DNA of 57,302 bases, taken from Sistotremastrum niveocremeum HHB9708. Lineage: Eukaryota > Basidiomycota > Agaricomycetes > Sistotremastrales > Sistotremastraceae. This document shows, in pieces, positions 38,344-48,756 of this stretch. The notes under the pieces were generated by a model. That model saw nothing but the letters and a program-made list of their open reading frames with translations, searched no databases and was not told the DNA's origin. How positions within the stretch are numbered: the stretch's first letter is position 1; the number at the start of each line of letters is the position of its first letter. Both the position numbers and the translations under genes were made by a program. Location of the stretch: positions 54,845-112,146 of the forward strand of contig KV419431.1 of the NCBI GenBank assembly GCA_001630475.1. Reading direction: 5' to 3'.

Positions 38344-41300
38344 TCAGTCCTTGTTGTGCGCATTCTCCAGAGCTGGCGAATGGTCAAACGCTGCCCGGGA
38401 ATCTGCAGCCATGGGTGGCTCAAATTCAGACTCGGAAGACGAGATAATGGGCGGAGGGTGATCAAGGACGAGCATGGGATTATTCATATCAGAGTTTGGA
38501 TCTGCCAAAGTGAGAGCGTGGACCTCGACATTTTCTGGAGCTGGGGCGGCAGGTGAGTCGGCAGGATGGGGGACGAGAGGGTCTGGCTGCGGGGAATCGT
38601 TGGGAGTCGGGTTGTGTGATGGAGATGCTGTTTGGATGGATGTAGAGGCGATTGCGCCGGTGGGAGGAGAAGCGAGGGAATCGAGTTCTGCGGGTACGGT
38701 TAATAGAATGCACAGGAAGAGACGAAGATGACTTACCTGCTAACAGATCGTGGGCTCGAGCGCGGTTTTCATCACTAGTGAAGCACCAACCGCCGCCTTC
38801 GTCGCAAAATTCGTCAACGCATTGCTTGAGGAATCGACGGACAGTACTAGGGTCTGACAATTGTGAGACGCTGAAGGAAGCGAGATAGCGGATGATAGCG
38901 TCGCTAGTCTGCCTCCAAGTGCCATAGACTGGACGGCTAGAGAAGTAGTCAATGAGAGGGGATAGATCGACGTCAGGAGGAGGAGGGGAAGCGAGAATGA
39001 GAAAGACTTTGGACAGGGAGAAAGAACCAAGTCTGGACTGATCAACAATTTTGACAAAGTCGTTGATTCCGCGGAGTATTTCGGGTTTGCGATCCTTGAC
39101 GATGAATTCAACGAGAGAAGAGTAGATGGAACCATGTGGGAACTGAATGAATGATTTGATGAGGTCGAGTCGATCGACGTGGGAGAGGATCCGCGTGACG
39201 TCATCTTCCTTTCCCTCACGAAGAAGGTTTCTACAATGTTTCTGCGCCAAGTGAAAGACCTTCATCCGATCTCCCAACTTCCCCTGGTGGTTGTATGAGC
39301 ACAACACTCGGGCCACGAATTCCTCGAATGGGAGAGCAGAGAGACCGCGAAGATCGGCGTTGTCTTGTCGGAACGATGTAGACAAGAATTCCTTTCTGAA
39401 TTGTTCTGGGTAGGATTGGAATTCAAGCAAAGCCTGGACCAATCCCTTTGTCAACTTGGGGCCCATAGTCTTCCAGTTTCCTTGGGTATACGTGACAAAG
39501 CGTGTGAAACGGGCTCTGAGCGTCTCTCGGACTCGGACTGACGTATCAGTTGCCATCAGTCGATTTTCCGTCTTCTCCAACTGATCCGCTGTGACCTCCC
39601 TATCCTCGAACCATTCAACATACGAGAACGAGCCTACCGCGCGTTCTAACAACTTAGGATCGCTGGCTTCCGCGATCAAGTCCATGAAAGCGCCAACCAG
39701 CTTCTCTTTATCCTTCGTATCAAAATTCACTCTCCAATCCTCGATCAGGAGATACGACAACAACAGGGGGGCCATTGTCAGAAATACCACCACGCCTATG
39801 ATAGGGCCCCAGGGTATCCAACCGCCGCATTCATCCAACCACTTGGTCAAATTAAGCAGCCGGTCCGTCACTATATTAGATAATTTGCTGAGTAGCTTGA
39901 TGATTTTGAGAAGGAGCTTGCTGAACGGTCCTCCGAACGGTGATACTTCATAGAGTAATGCGTGCATCGTCGCTGACATCACTGTTCCGAGGATGCCTAG
40001 GGAAAGGATGATGCCGAGCCCCCATGCGGCCAACAGTCTTGGTGCGTGTTCATCAAACGAGACTCCGAGATTCCAGAGCTGACAGAGCAGTCCGGTTACG
40101 AAGAGACCAATTGACCAGAGTAGGATGACGTGCAGGCCTTCGACAAGATAGCGAAGCAATCGCTTGGCGAGTCTCTCGCGTTCCAGGTGTCGTAAAAGCC
40201 GTTCTCTGTACGTGCTTCCCTCAGGCCGGTTGGTGAGTTTGCTCATCCATTGTCGGCCAAGCACTGATAGAACAGCGTCAAGTATCTAAGATTGCATCAG
40301 CATCTCTTCTTCTGTTTCTTCAAGCAAATGACGCACCGACAATATCAGCGCCAAGTAGAAAAGAACGCAGACGTTCTGAGCTGATATGTCTGGCAAAGGA
40401 GGAGGTGATATCGTCGTGCTATCGGGGGCACTAGTCGATGGGGATAGACTTTGGACAGCCGGTACGAGGAATGCAGTGAGTACAGCTGAGAACAGTGCAA
40501 TCTATCATTCGGGGTTTCACTCTCATCTCTCAATTTAGCTCAGTTGTCGTGACTCACAAAGACCAGCGACACGTCCATCCGTTTAATCCATTCATCGACT
40601 TCCTCCTTCGTCTTTGTCATTGCCATCTCAAACAATGCCGTGCAAGTGGCTTCGTCGTCGATCGCCTTTTGATCGTATGGTTGATCATCTAGCGCCTACT
40701 GTTAACTAGTCTCAATAGCTGTACTGTGCCGCGTACCTTTCTCGGCGTCTCGCGTTAAAATGTCGAATTTCTTTCCATGCGCAATCAGGGTGTCCTTTAC
40801 AGTCTCCATGGTCTTGCTTAATGATGAGAGGGTCTCGTAAATAGGATCTTTCGCGGTCTCCGCTGTTATCTCGATGCCTGGGTCTCCACCCGGATTGCTT
40901 ACGATACCGGCGTCTACTCGTAGCTCTGCAGATTCTTCAGCTCGATGATCTTCAGTATGGCCGACGTCTCGATCATCCGGTCCCATTGTCGAAGCGCGAA
41001 CCACCTGTGTCCACATTGGCATCTCATCAAACAACAGAGATGGCCGATCATCGTCAGGAAGAGGGACTTCCTCAGGAGCTATCGGCTTCGCAAAACCACT
41101 ATCATGACTGTCCTCTTCAACATCTGAGTTATCATATAAGTCACTGTGAGAACTAGTGAGAGATCGTACTTACCGTTCGGAATATCTCGTGTGGTCGATT
41201 TCCCGTGGTCTTCCAATGCCCTCCTCATGTCCTTCATGACTTCCGTTTGCTCTTTGAGCACTTCCTTCTGCTCTTCCAGGGCATTTCTCTGTTCTTTCAC

Positions 41301-41462
41301 CGTGACACTGAGCTCCTCGATTAAGCCAATCAAACGATTAAAAAGCGGCGTGTCGAAAGGATCAATGGTGGGCGCTGATGACGACGCCGGCGCTTGCGAA
41401 GCCGAGATAGGTGATTCAGAAGTGAGGCTCGGTGGATGTGGGGGCTCTGGTGGCGTCGACAT
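38344..41462 (-). CDS. DUF6535-family multi-pass membrane protein, copy G
   Basis: Exon 1 from 41462 has DPFDTPLFNRLIGLIEELSVT and a glutamate/lysine-rich helix likely to be a coiled coil. Exon 2 ends HGKKFDILTRDAEKG. The DUF6535 exons and the long exon (about 40,290-38,750) follow. The first third of the long exon resembles E and H (RPEGSTYRERLLRHLERERL), the middle resembles B and D (WIPWGPIIGVVVFLTMAP), and the next segment resembles A (GNWKTMGPKLTKGLVQALLE). The last intron has the usual 49-nt form (GTAAGTCATC to ACCCGCAG). The tail exon ends SPALENAHNKD with a stop at 38344-38346. Intact as read; function unknown. Confidence 0.85.
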
Positions 41463-41586
41463 TGGTGGAGACGATCAGATGTTGGGGGAAGGGGACAAGG
41501 GTGGTGGTGGGAGAGGAGAGTGAAGAGGAGGGTGTTCGATGCGTCCATCGAGCGACATGAAGCTTGAAGACCTGGGTGCGTTCATC

Positions 41587-41625
41587 ATGGTACCATTGCC
41601 TCATGTACCTGGTTCCTTGACCAAT
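41587..41625 (-). promoter_or_regulatory. Shared upstream regulatory block, copy G
   Basis: ATGGTACCATTGCCTCATG at 41587-41605 is the perfect form of the shared motif. It is 125 bp upstream of the start. CCAAT is at 41621-41625. The CACAGCCTTCGTGTGAA box begins at 41658. Confidence 0.55.
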
Positions 41626-41657
41626 AGAAAAATTCGTTGAGTGTCTTGTCTGACGGG

Positions 41658-41935
41658 CACAGCCTTCGTGTGAACCGTGCCTCAACGTGCCATAAATACC
41701 TGAATTATGCAAAGGAATTATTGTAGTAAAGAAGATTATTCCTAAGTCGAAGCGCACCTTGTCCCAACAATTCGAAAGACGTCTCAGTTGAAAAGAATTT
41801 GCTTCCGTTCGAGATCGAAGCGCGTGTGTGTGTGTGTGTGTGTGCGTGCCTGAGATGATGTTCAAGTTCCCACGCTTCTGTTCGTCTTCACCATCAGGGA
41901 TGTCTATAGGCCGGATGCTCATTCGTTCCATGATT
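41658..41935 (-). other. Conserved 5' leader block, copy G, interrupted by a GT microsatellite
   Basis: Equivalent to the leader blocks of A, B and D, with a GTGCGCTTCG donor-like site near 41,757 and a distal exon-like piece (MERMSIRPIDIPDGEDEQKR). A GT dinucleotide run of about eleven units (41823-41844) lies in the candidate intron. Confidence 0.35.
41823..41844. repeat. GT microsatellite
   Basis: About eleven GT units between CGC and GCGTGCC. The sister blocks of A, B and D have only GCACGCG or GTACGCG at this place, so it expanded after duplication. Confidence 0.95.
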
Positions 41936-42004
41936 TCTTCAAGTGAAATGAATTTGGATTGACATCAAGGAGGGTTCCCCGCTCTTTGGGCGTCGACAAG
42001 ACTG

Positions 42005-42580
42005 AATGGCTTCTAGTACAACTTTCGGATGACGATCGCTGTCAGCCATTTGCAGTCTGCTGATGAATCGACTATGCGCAGATATCTTGAAAGAATTCGG
42101 GCCAGTTTCGCTGTCAATCACATCAAAGGAATCTTCATTTGGAGATCGCCTACAACGATCCATCAAATCGTCTTATTGTTCCTCAGACGCGTTCTCTCCC
42201 GCCGCACCCTCATCCGCCCAGTCCAATGTGGATATTGCTTCAAACTCTTGGACGAAAGACTTGATGATTGAAAAGGAGATAGGCGAGAATTGAGTTTGGA
42301 ACGGATGTCGGTTCTGGCTATCATGATAGCTCGGGTTTTGATAAATCCGTCCACCGTGAGGTGAGTCCTCTAGCCCCCTTTTCTTTCTTTTGGAATTTAA
42401 CGTGTCACTTTACCAACAGCATGTACGAAGACGCTTGTGCTGGATTAGCTGGCTTGCGTATGAACCCGCATTTTCTTGATGGTACACTAGCGCCTTCCCT
42501 TCAATATCGGTATCAGTCCTTCATCTTATCTGAGGGATCCCTTACTCGTCCCATCCTCAGCCTCTGGCCACGCTATTAAC
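42005..42580 (+). pseudogene. Decayed plus-strand gene remnant, unit G
   Basis: Fourth copy of the block seen at 5210, 11735 and 24950. It keeps a start-like ATGGCTTCTAGTACAAC, a frame with LQSADESTMRRYLERIRASF, and the intron-like stretch at about 42362-42420 (GTGAGTCCTC to TACCAACAG), followed by MYEDACAGLAGLRMNP. The frame closes at TGA soon after the start-like ATG. Product unknown. Confidence 0.35.
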
Positions 42581-42582
42581 AC

Positions 42583-43260
42583 TTACTTGGTCGGCTCCCA
42601 GCTGCAGGAGCACTGGTCCATCCGTCTGTAATAAGCGCCCAAGAGCGAAATGTTCTGCATGTGGTCTACCTCAAATTGTCCGATTACTCCCTCAACATCG
42701 TCATCTAATAGAAAGTATCGTTGATGTCGCATACCACTATGCGCAACGGTTTTCATATTGTCTATCTTCCCAAGCTGGACCTCGTCGACTCTGCGTAGTA
42801 CCATATCCACTTCACCGCCAACTAGAGCGTGTTCGACTCCCGTCAGCCTGCTTGCAATTTTCATCCTAGGCTTTATGCTCTTTTTGCGCTGCCGCCACTT
42901 TCTTCAGCTCTCAAAAACCTCCTATCGATACGAATTCAATCTGTCTTACCCTGTCTAACTCGTAGCATATCGGATCCAAGCCATCGATGTATCATCCGCT
43001 TCGTGATTCTACAACATGCGGTCTTGGCCTGTCTCAACCTTGACCTCCTCAGAACTTTATACGATAACTTATCGTCCACCATCTTCCGCGGGAATAGAGC
43101 GCATATCTGCATACACCCTCATATCTGACGCGAATGGAAGATGAAGAGCTAATCAAATCGATCTCGCCTTGGTTGGTATTGTCAACAGCTGGCGACCCTC
43201 CAAACCCTCTGTCCGCCTCGATAGGATGCGGCGGGGCCAAGAAAATTTCTAGTCAATTGC
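42583..43260 (-). pseudogene. Remnant of an unknown small gene, unit G
   Basis: Sister of the minus-strand remnants in units A, B and D, more decayed: VRYEGVCRYALYSRG, then KRMIHRWLGSDML, then ISLLGAYYRRMDQ align with their counterparts but lie in different frames with stops between. Not functional as read. Confidence 0.3.
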
Positions 43261-44986
43261 TCTGTCACTGTGCAAACTTTGCCTCGCAACCCTTCACTCA
43301 CCCTTAGTCGTCACCGTCAACTGCCCCTCCATCAACCTCATTCCCGTATCCTTTTGTTCCATGATGGACTCAATCCTTCGGCCCTTGCTTCAACCACTTG
43401 AAGAAAGATCAAGAGCCGACGCAGAGCGCATCATTGTAACAGAACTTTGGCGACACGCAGATCAAGTTTCTTTCATTCTCGAACCGAAATCAGCTAGGGA
43501 AGAGCAAGAGCAAGAGTCGAGGGGATGGCCGTGTACGGAGCGAGTCTGTTTTTTTTCCTGTTTGTGTGATCTACGGAGGCGGATTACCTGATGATTTTTG
43601 TTGAGTTTGAGTCCGCACAATTCATGATAATAGCTTCTCTGTATGATCTGTCAATGACGACATATCCCAAACCACTTGTCATGCAAGTTCATGTCTTCAT
43701 CTTGGTCTTCATCGTCCAAATTAACCTATGCTATCAACAAGGACAAACAAGCCGCCTTCGCCGACGACATCCTCGACGACGGTCACAACAATATATCCTG
43801 TCTCTCCCTCTCAATCAAGCTCACTGATTCTTCTGTGAAATCTCTCATAACACCTGATCGGACCTACCTGCCAATGACTTCAACGAAGAACAAGCATGCG
43901 AAAGCGAAGAAAATAAGCGCCGAGAGCGGCCGAACGACTCATCAAGCTCGAGATCTCGTCGCGACAGTGCTGGACTTCAATTTCAAGATAAAAGATAAAG
44001 TCTTTCTTGATCGAAGAGTGTCCGACCATCGTCAACAACTTATCTAGATATTATCTGGCGATCAAATCTTTTCTGTCCGCTTCCAACTGAACTCCTCGGC
44101 TGGCGTGTCTCGTATCCGTCCTGGATATTCAGGATCAGGACTCACACCGATCTCGCTGTCATCCAAAGAGCTCCCAGAATGGCTTCGACTTCTGAAATAC
44201 CACACCCCATCACTCGATCCACTGGAGAACTCGCGGCAAAATTCAGTACATCCAACAGCCGTGGAATCGATCAAACGTTACAGCCAGCTCGAGTGTGGAT
44301 TTTGGGCGTGTGATAGCAGGGATGCGAGATGAGCAGCAAAGAGGTCGAGCTTAGAGGAGTGTTTTTGTGGGTTGGAATTCGGAACCGGTGCGTCCTGATT
44401 TATTTCGAAGCTGTTCTCAATCGCTGACTGACTTGCATTGATCATTCTGTAGTCAGCTCTCATATTGAATCAATGCTCTGGTGCTCTCATAGTCAACGTC
44501 GGACCAAGAGCCCAATGGCTATTTTGAATTTCTGATCCCGAATCAGATTCTATGGCACGAGATCCTTCTCTGGCGAAATCCTTCTTGAGAAGATACTCGA
44601 ACCCTTTTCTGTTCTCTGCTCATCAACTTGTATCATGCTCTTACCATTGCACCGGCAAGCTGTTGCGGGGACTCAAAGAAGTACGATGGTCATAACATTC
44701 TTCGTCTTCCCGACCTCAGACACGACCTCTTGCATCGCGATCTTACATCCAAATCGACTAATCTTTCGTCATATTTTTGGTCATCTGCTCTCTACATTTA
44801 CTCTCTCGGACTATCTCTCGCTCTCATTAGTCAAAGACGGCGTTTGTCCCGACTTTAAACTGCTGTATTTCGCAGTAGTCAAATACACGATAATGGATCC
44901 ATTTCGGCATTTGAAGAATGGTGCATGTAAGAAGTCAAAAAATTTAAGCGGCACGATGAACTGTAGTAGACACAGTCTGACACACG
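43261..44986. repeat. Intergenic array block downstream of gene H
   Basis: Contains a plus-strand frame at 43361-43560 (RSRADAERIIVTELWRHADQ) related to the stretches near 6,470, 13,045 and 19,290. The box is at 43905-43950 and the late block near 44,675-44,720. The frame at 44635-45090 (plus) overlaps the H tail exon and is not kept in sister blocks. No gene called. Confidence 0.5.
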
Positions 44987-47880
44987 TCAGTCTTCTTTGT
45001 GGGCATTCTCTAAAGCTGACGACTGGTCAAACGCTGCGTGCAAGTTTGAAGCGAGGGATGGATCAGATACAGGATCGGGAGCATGATTGAGGATGGTCAT
45101 GGGAATACCAGCGTCTGAATCTATGAAAGTGGCGGGATCGTAATGGATATCTTCAGGAGCTGCGGAAGGGAACTCGATGGTAGGAGAGAGCAGATGATCC
45201 GGCTGAGAGGCATTGCTGAGAAGTCGTGCGTTGGATGGGGAGTGAGATGGCGATGCTGGTTGGTTGGATGTGGAGGCGATTGCAGCCGTGGGAGGAGAGA
45301 TGGAATCGAGTTCTGCAGGCACGGTCAATAGAATGCAGAGGAAGAGACGAGGACGACTCACCCGCTAACAGCTTGTGGGCACGAACGCGAGTATCATAAC
45401 TGGTGAAATACCGAACGCCGTCCTCTTCTTGGAATTCGTAATCAACGCATCGCTGAAGGAATCGACGACCAGTCGTAGGGTCTGAGAATTGTGAGAGGGG
45501 GAAAGAATTCAGATAGCCGATGATTGTGTCGTTAGTCTCATTCCAAGTGCAAGGGTGTGGATGTTGAGAGAGATAGTCGATGTGCGGGCATAGATCGAGG
45601 TCAGTCGGAGGAGGAGAAGCGAGAACGACAAAGATACGGGAGAGGGACCAACGACCAAGTCTGGACGGATCGCATGTTTTGACAAATTGATTGGTTTCGC
45701 GGAGAAGCTCGTGCTTGCAATCCTTGACAATGAATTCGACAAGAGAAGAGTAGATGTAGTGTGGATACTGAATGAATGAGTTGATAAGGTCGAGTCGATC
45801 GACGTGGGAGAGGATCCGCGTGACGTCATCCCTCTTTCCCTCCCAAAGAAGGTTTGTGCAATGATTCTCCGCCAAGTCAAAGATTTCCTCCCGATGTCCC
45901 AACTTTCCCTTGTGGTTATACGAGCACAACACTCGGGCTACGCATTCCTCAAATGGGAGAGCAGCGAGGGGTCGGAGATCGGCGTTGTCTGGTTTGAAGG
46001 CATCCGCCACCAGCGAGTCGCGAAAGTACTGGGGGTATGAATGAATGGCACAGAAGAACTGCATTAGCTCTGTTGTGAGTCTCTCTCCCAGTACCTTGAT
46101 CTCCCATCTGTCAGAAGGCACAAATTGCCTGGCTCGAGCTGTGAGCGTCTCTCGTACCCGCAGTGACGTGTCCGTCGCTGTTAGTCGATCCCATGTCTTC
46201 TTCATTCGCGCGAGCTCCTCCTGACTTTGATCTCGATTCTGGAACCAGTCCACGTACGAAAACGAGGCTACGGCTCTTTCCAACAGTTTTGGATCACTCG
46301 CTTCTGCAATGAGATCCATGTACGTGGTAAGAAGCCGGTCCCTATCATTCAAGTTCAGCTGAACTCTCCACGCGTCTACCAGCTTGGATGACATCCACAA
46401 TGGACCGCCAATGACTCTTCCAACAGATGGAAGGATCCGTCGAAACGGCTTTCTTCTTGTTTTGTATCTGCTGTCCAACCGTCTCGCCGCCTCCGCTACT
46501 CGTTCCATCCAAGGCTCGAAAGATGCAGCCATTCTCTTCGCAGCTAAGAAGATCAGTCTGCTAAACGGACCTCCGAAAGGTGAAGCTTCATAGATCAGAG
46601 CATGGAACGTTGCACCCAGCACAACCCCAAGGATGCTCAGCGAAAGTAGCAGTCCCAGGACCCACGTTGCCAACAATCTCGGTGCGCGGTCTTCAAATGA
46701 TCCACTCAGATTCCAAAGTTGATAGAGAAGGCCAGAGACGAATAGCCCGATAGAGCACAGCAGGATCACGTGAAGGCCTTCAACGAGATATCTCAGCCAT
46801 CGCTTGGCCAATCTCTCTCGTTCGATATGGCGCAGAAGGCGTTCTCGATAGGTCCCTCCCTCTGGTCGGTTGGTCAATTTACTCATCCATTGACGACCGA
46901 GGACAGATAGCACGGCATCCAATATCTGTGTCACCTTCAAGTCAGTCGCCGATATCAGAATTGTCTATCGGACTCACCGCGAGAATGAGCGCCAGGTAAT
47001 ACGACACACAAACATTCTCTGCAGACACTTTCGGGAGCGGGGGCGGAGCGTCTGTGGGATTTCCAGGGGTGTTGTTGGAAGACGGGAATAGATTCTGCGT
47101 CGCTGGGACAACAAAGGCAGTGAGTACTGCCGAAAACAAGGCAATCTGTAGTCCTATTACTGACGATGTTAGCACAGCTTCCACAAAGGTACTCACAAAT
47201 ACCAAGGACACATCCATCCTCTTTATCCACTCATCCACCTCCTCCTTCGTCTTAGTCATCGCCATCTCAAATAGTGCAGTGCACGTCGATTCGTCGTCCA
47301 ATCCCTTCTGATCGTACGGTTGATCATCTAGCGCCCGCCGTAAATTCACGGCAAAGTAGCAATCCAGGCCACCGACCTTTAATCGCATCTCTAATCAAGA
47401 TATCGAATTTTTTGCCATGGTCGAGCAAAGTGTCCTTCATATTTCCAAGAGTCTCTTTTACACTCTCCATGGCGCTACTGAGGCGCTGGAGAGTGTCGTG
47501 CATTCGATTTCTGGCTAGCTCAGTCGGTGATACCTCAATGTCCGGTTTCGTCACTGGATGTTCCTCGGCATCCGTGTCGCTAGACGAAGTTCCACGATTG
47601 TCTATCAAGACATCCTCAACTCCGAAAATAACCAACGAAGATTCTGACAAACCTTTCTCGTTATCCAGCCTCCTTGCAGTCTTTTCTTCAAGACGTTCTA
47701 GGGCACTTTTCATTCCCTGCATGATTTCTTTTTGCGCCTTCGCCGTCTCATTTTGCTCTTTGATTATTCCGATCAGCTGATGGAACAGCGGTGTGTCGTG
47801 GACGTCGGGCGCGGGCTTCGACGGCGGATTGTCGAGCTCGGAGATTTGTTGGTCTTCTGGATGAGTGGAGGATGTTGACA
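44987..47880 (-). CDS. DUF6535-family multi-pass membrane protein, copy H (array end, promoter lost)
   Basis: Starts at 47880 (MSTSSTHPEDQQ). It has DVHDTPLFHQLIGIIKEQNET like copy C, then reads without a stop to HGKKFDILIRDAIKG. A stretch 47602-47652 (GTTTGTCAG to CTTGATAG, 51 nt) has intron signals but is a multiple of three. The DUF6535 exons follow (EEVDEWIKRMDVSLVF, IALFSAVLTAFVVPATQNLF), then the long exon (about 46,930-45,370), similar to E at its 5' side and F in its middle (GERLTTELMQFFCAIHSYP), and a tail ending SALENAHKED. Some 70 bp upstream of the ATG the sequence turns into a poly-G run and transposon-related DNA; none of the shared promoter motifs is present. The reading frame is intact, but expression is doubtful. 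Confidence 0.8.
47602..47652 (-). other. Candidate 51-nt in-frame intron in copy H
   Basis: Minus-strand GTTTGTCAG...GATGTCTTGATAG with no stop in frame. Sister genes have an intron between the first two exons, so this could be spliced out or retained without a frame change, giving two proteins differing by 17 residues. Confidence 0.45.
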
Positions 47881-48756
47881 TGGGGATGCGAAAGACTGGA
47901 TAGAGGCGAGAAGGGGTTGAAATGCAGGACAGTGGATAAGTCAGAAAGAGGGGGGGGGGGGGGGAGAAGTCCCTCATGCCGGTCGGAAAGTCGAGTTTAT
48001 GACTGCTCAGGGTGCGTCAAGGGGTTTCCAGTCCCGCATCCGAGGACCGAGGGTTCCCGTACGCGGAGCGGGTACCCCACTGAGACCCACCCCCCTTTAA
48101 CCCCGGTATATCCGATGCCGCGCTCAAGCCGAGTCATGCCGAAGATTTGCCGAGTGCCGAAAGAGATGCCGTGAGCTCCCACGACCGCTATTGGCTCCTC
48201 CACGCGGGACCACGCCTGCGGCTACGAGGACAGATGTGCTCTGCTAGAGCGCGAAGTGTAAGTGACGCGAGTACTAGGATCAAATGCGACACAGAATTCT
48301 CATGAATCTAGTACAACATGCTTATCATATTCGTCTTTTGTTTCCTACGAGTCTCTCTACGTGTTTTTCTTCGCTCTTTTGGCAGGTCGCATATTCGGAT
48401 CATCACAGGCATCGCAATACCAGGACTCTGAAGACGAGAACAGCCCCATGCAGTTGATGTGGAACTGGAGGGGCGATACCAGAGATCAGTAAGAGACGAG
48501 GGGAGATTGGCACCGACGTACGTATCGTGTCTCACAACTTTTCGACTGGCATCTAATCACGTTTTCTCCAGTCCGAATTTCTTCTTCCGTTACGGTTTTT
48601 TGGCAGGCACACATATTGAAGAGATCTCGATATCGAGCGGTGGATGTACGAGTATTTCGCTTTGGCCGAGTCGCTGTGGGTCCACTAACGTTAGAAGTCG
48701 AAGGAAGTGCTACAATGTAAACAGGTGAGTCAATCTCTTTGGATCCATCCACCGTT
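47881..48756. other. Junction between the array and the transposase segment
   Basis: Contains a run of 15 G at 47950-47964, then GC-rich repeat-like DNA at 48011-48165. The latter has GGGTGCGTCAAGGGGTTT (48010-48027), CCCGTACGCGGAGC (48056-48069) followed by GGGTACCCC, and a stretch of CCGA/CGGCA repeats (48128-48165). From 48,240 to 48,730 short plus-strand frames occur, but I cannot support a gene. Confidence 0.5.

Noticed and set aside
44635-45090. 151-codon plus-strand open frame
   Set aside because: It runs antisense into the tail exon of copy H and is not kept in the other units beyond short pieces.
47950-47964. Poly-G run as a retroposon tail
   Set aside because: No poly-A/T or target duplication adjoins it and no retroelement is nearby; it may be an assembly-sensitive homopolymer.
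48262-48728. Small plus-strand gene next to the array end
   Set aside because: Only short frames with uncertain splice sites and no recognisable motif.
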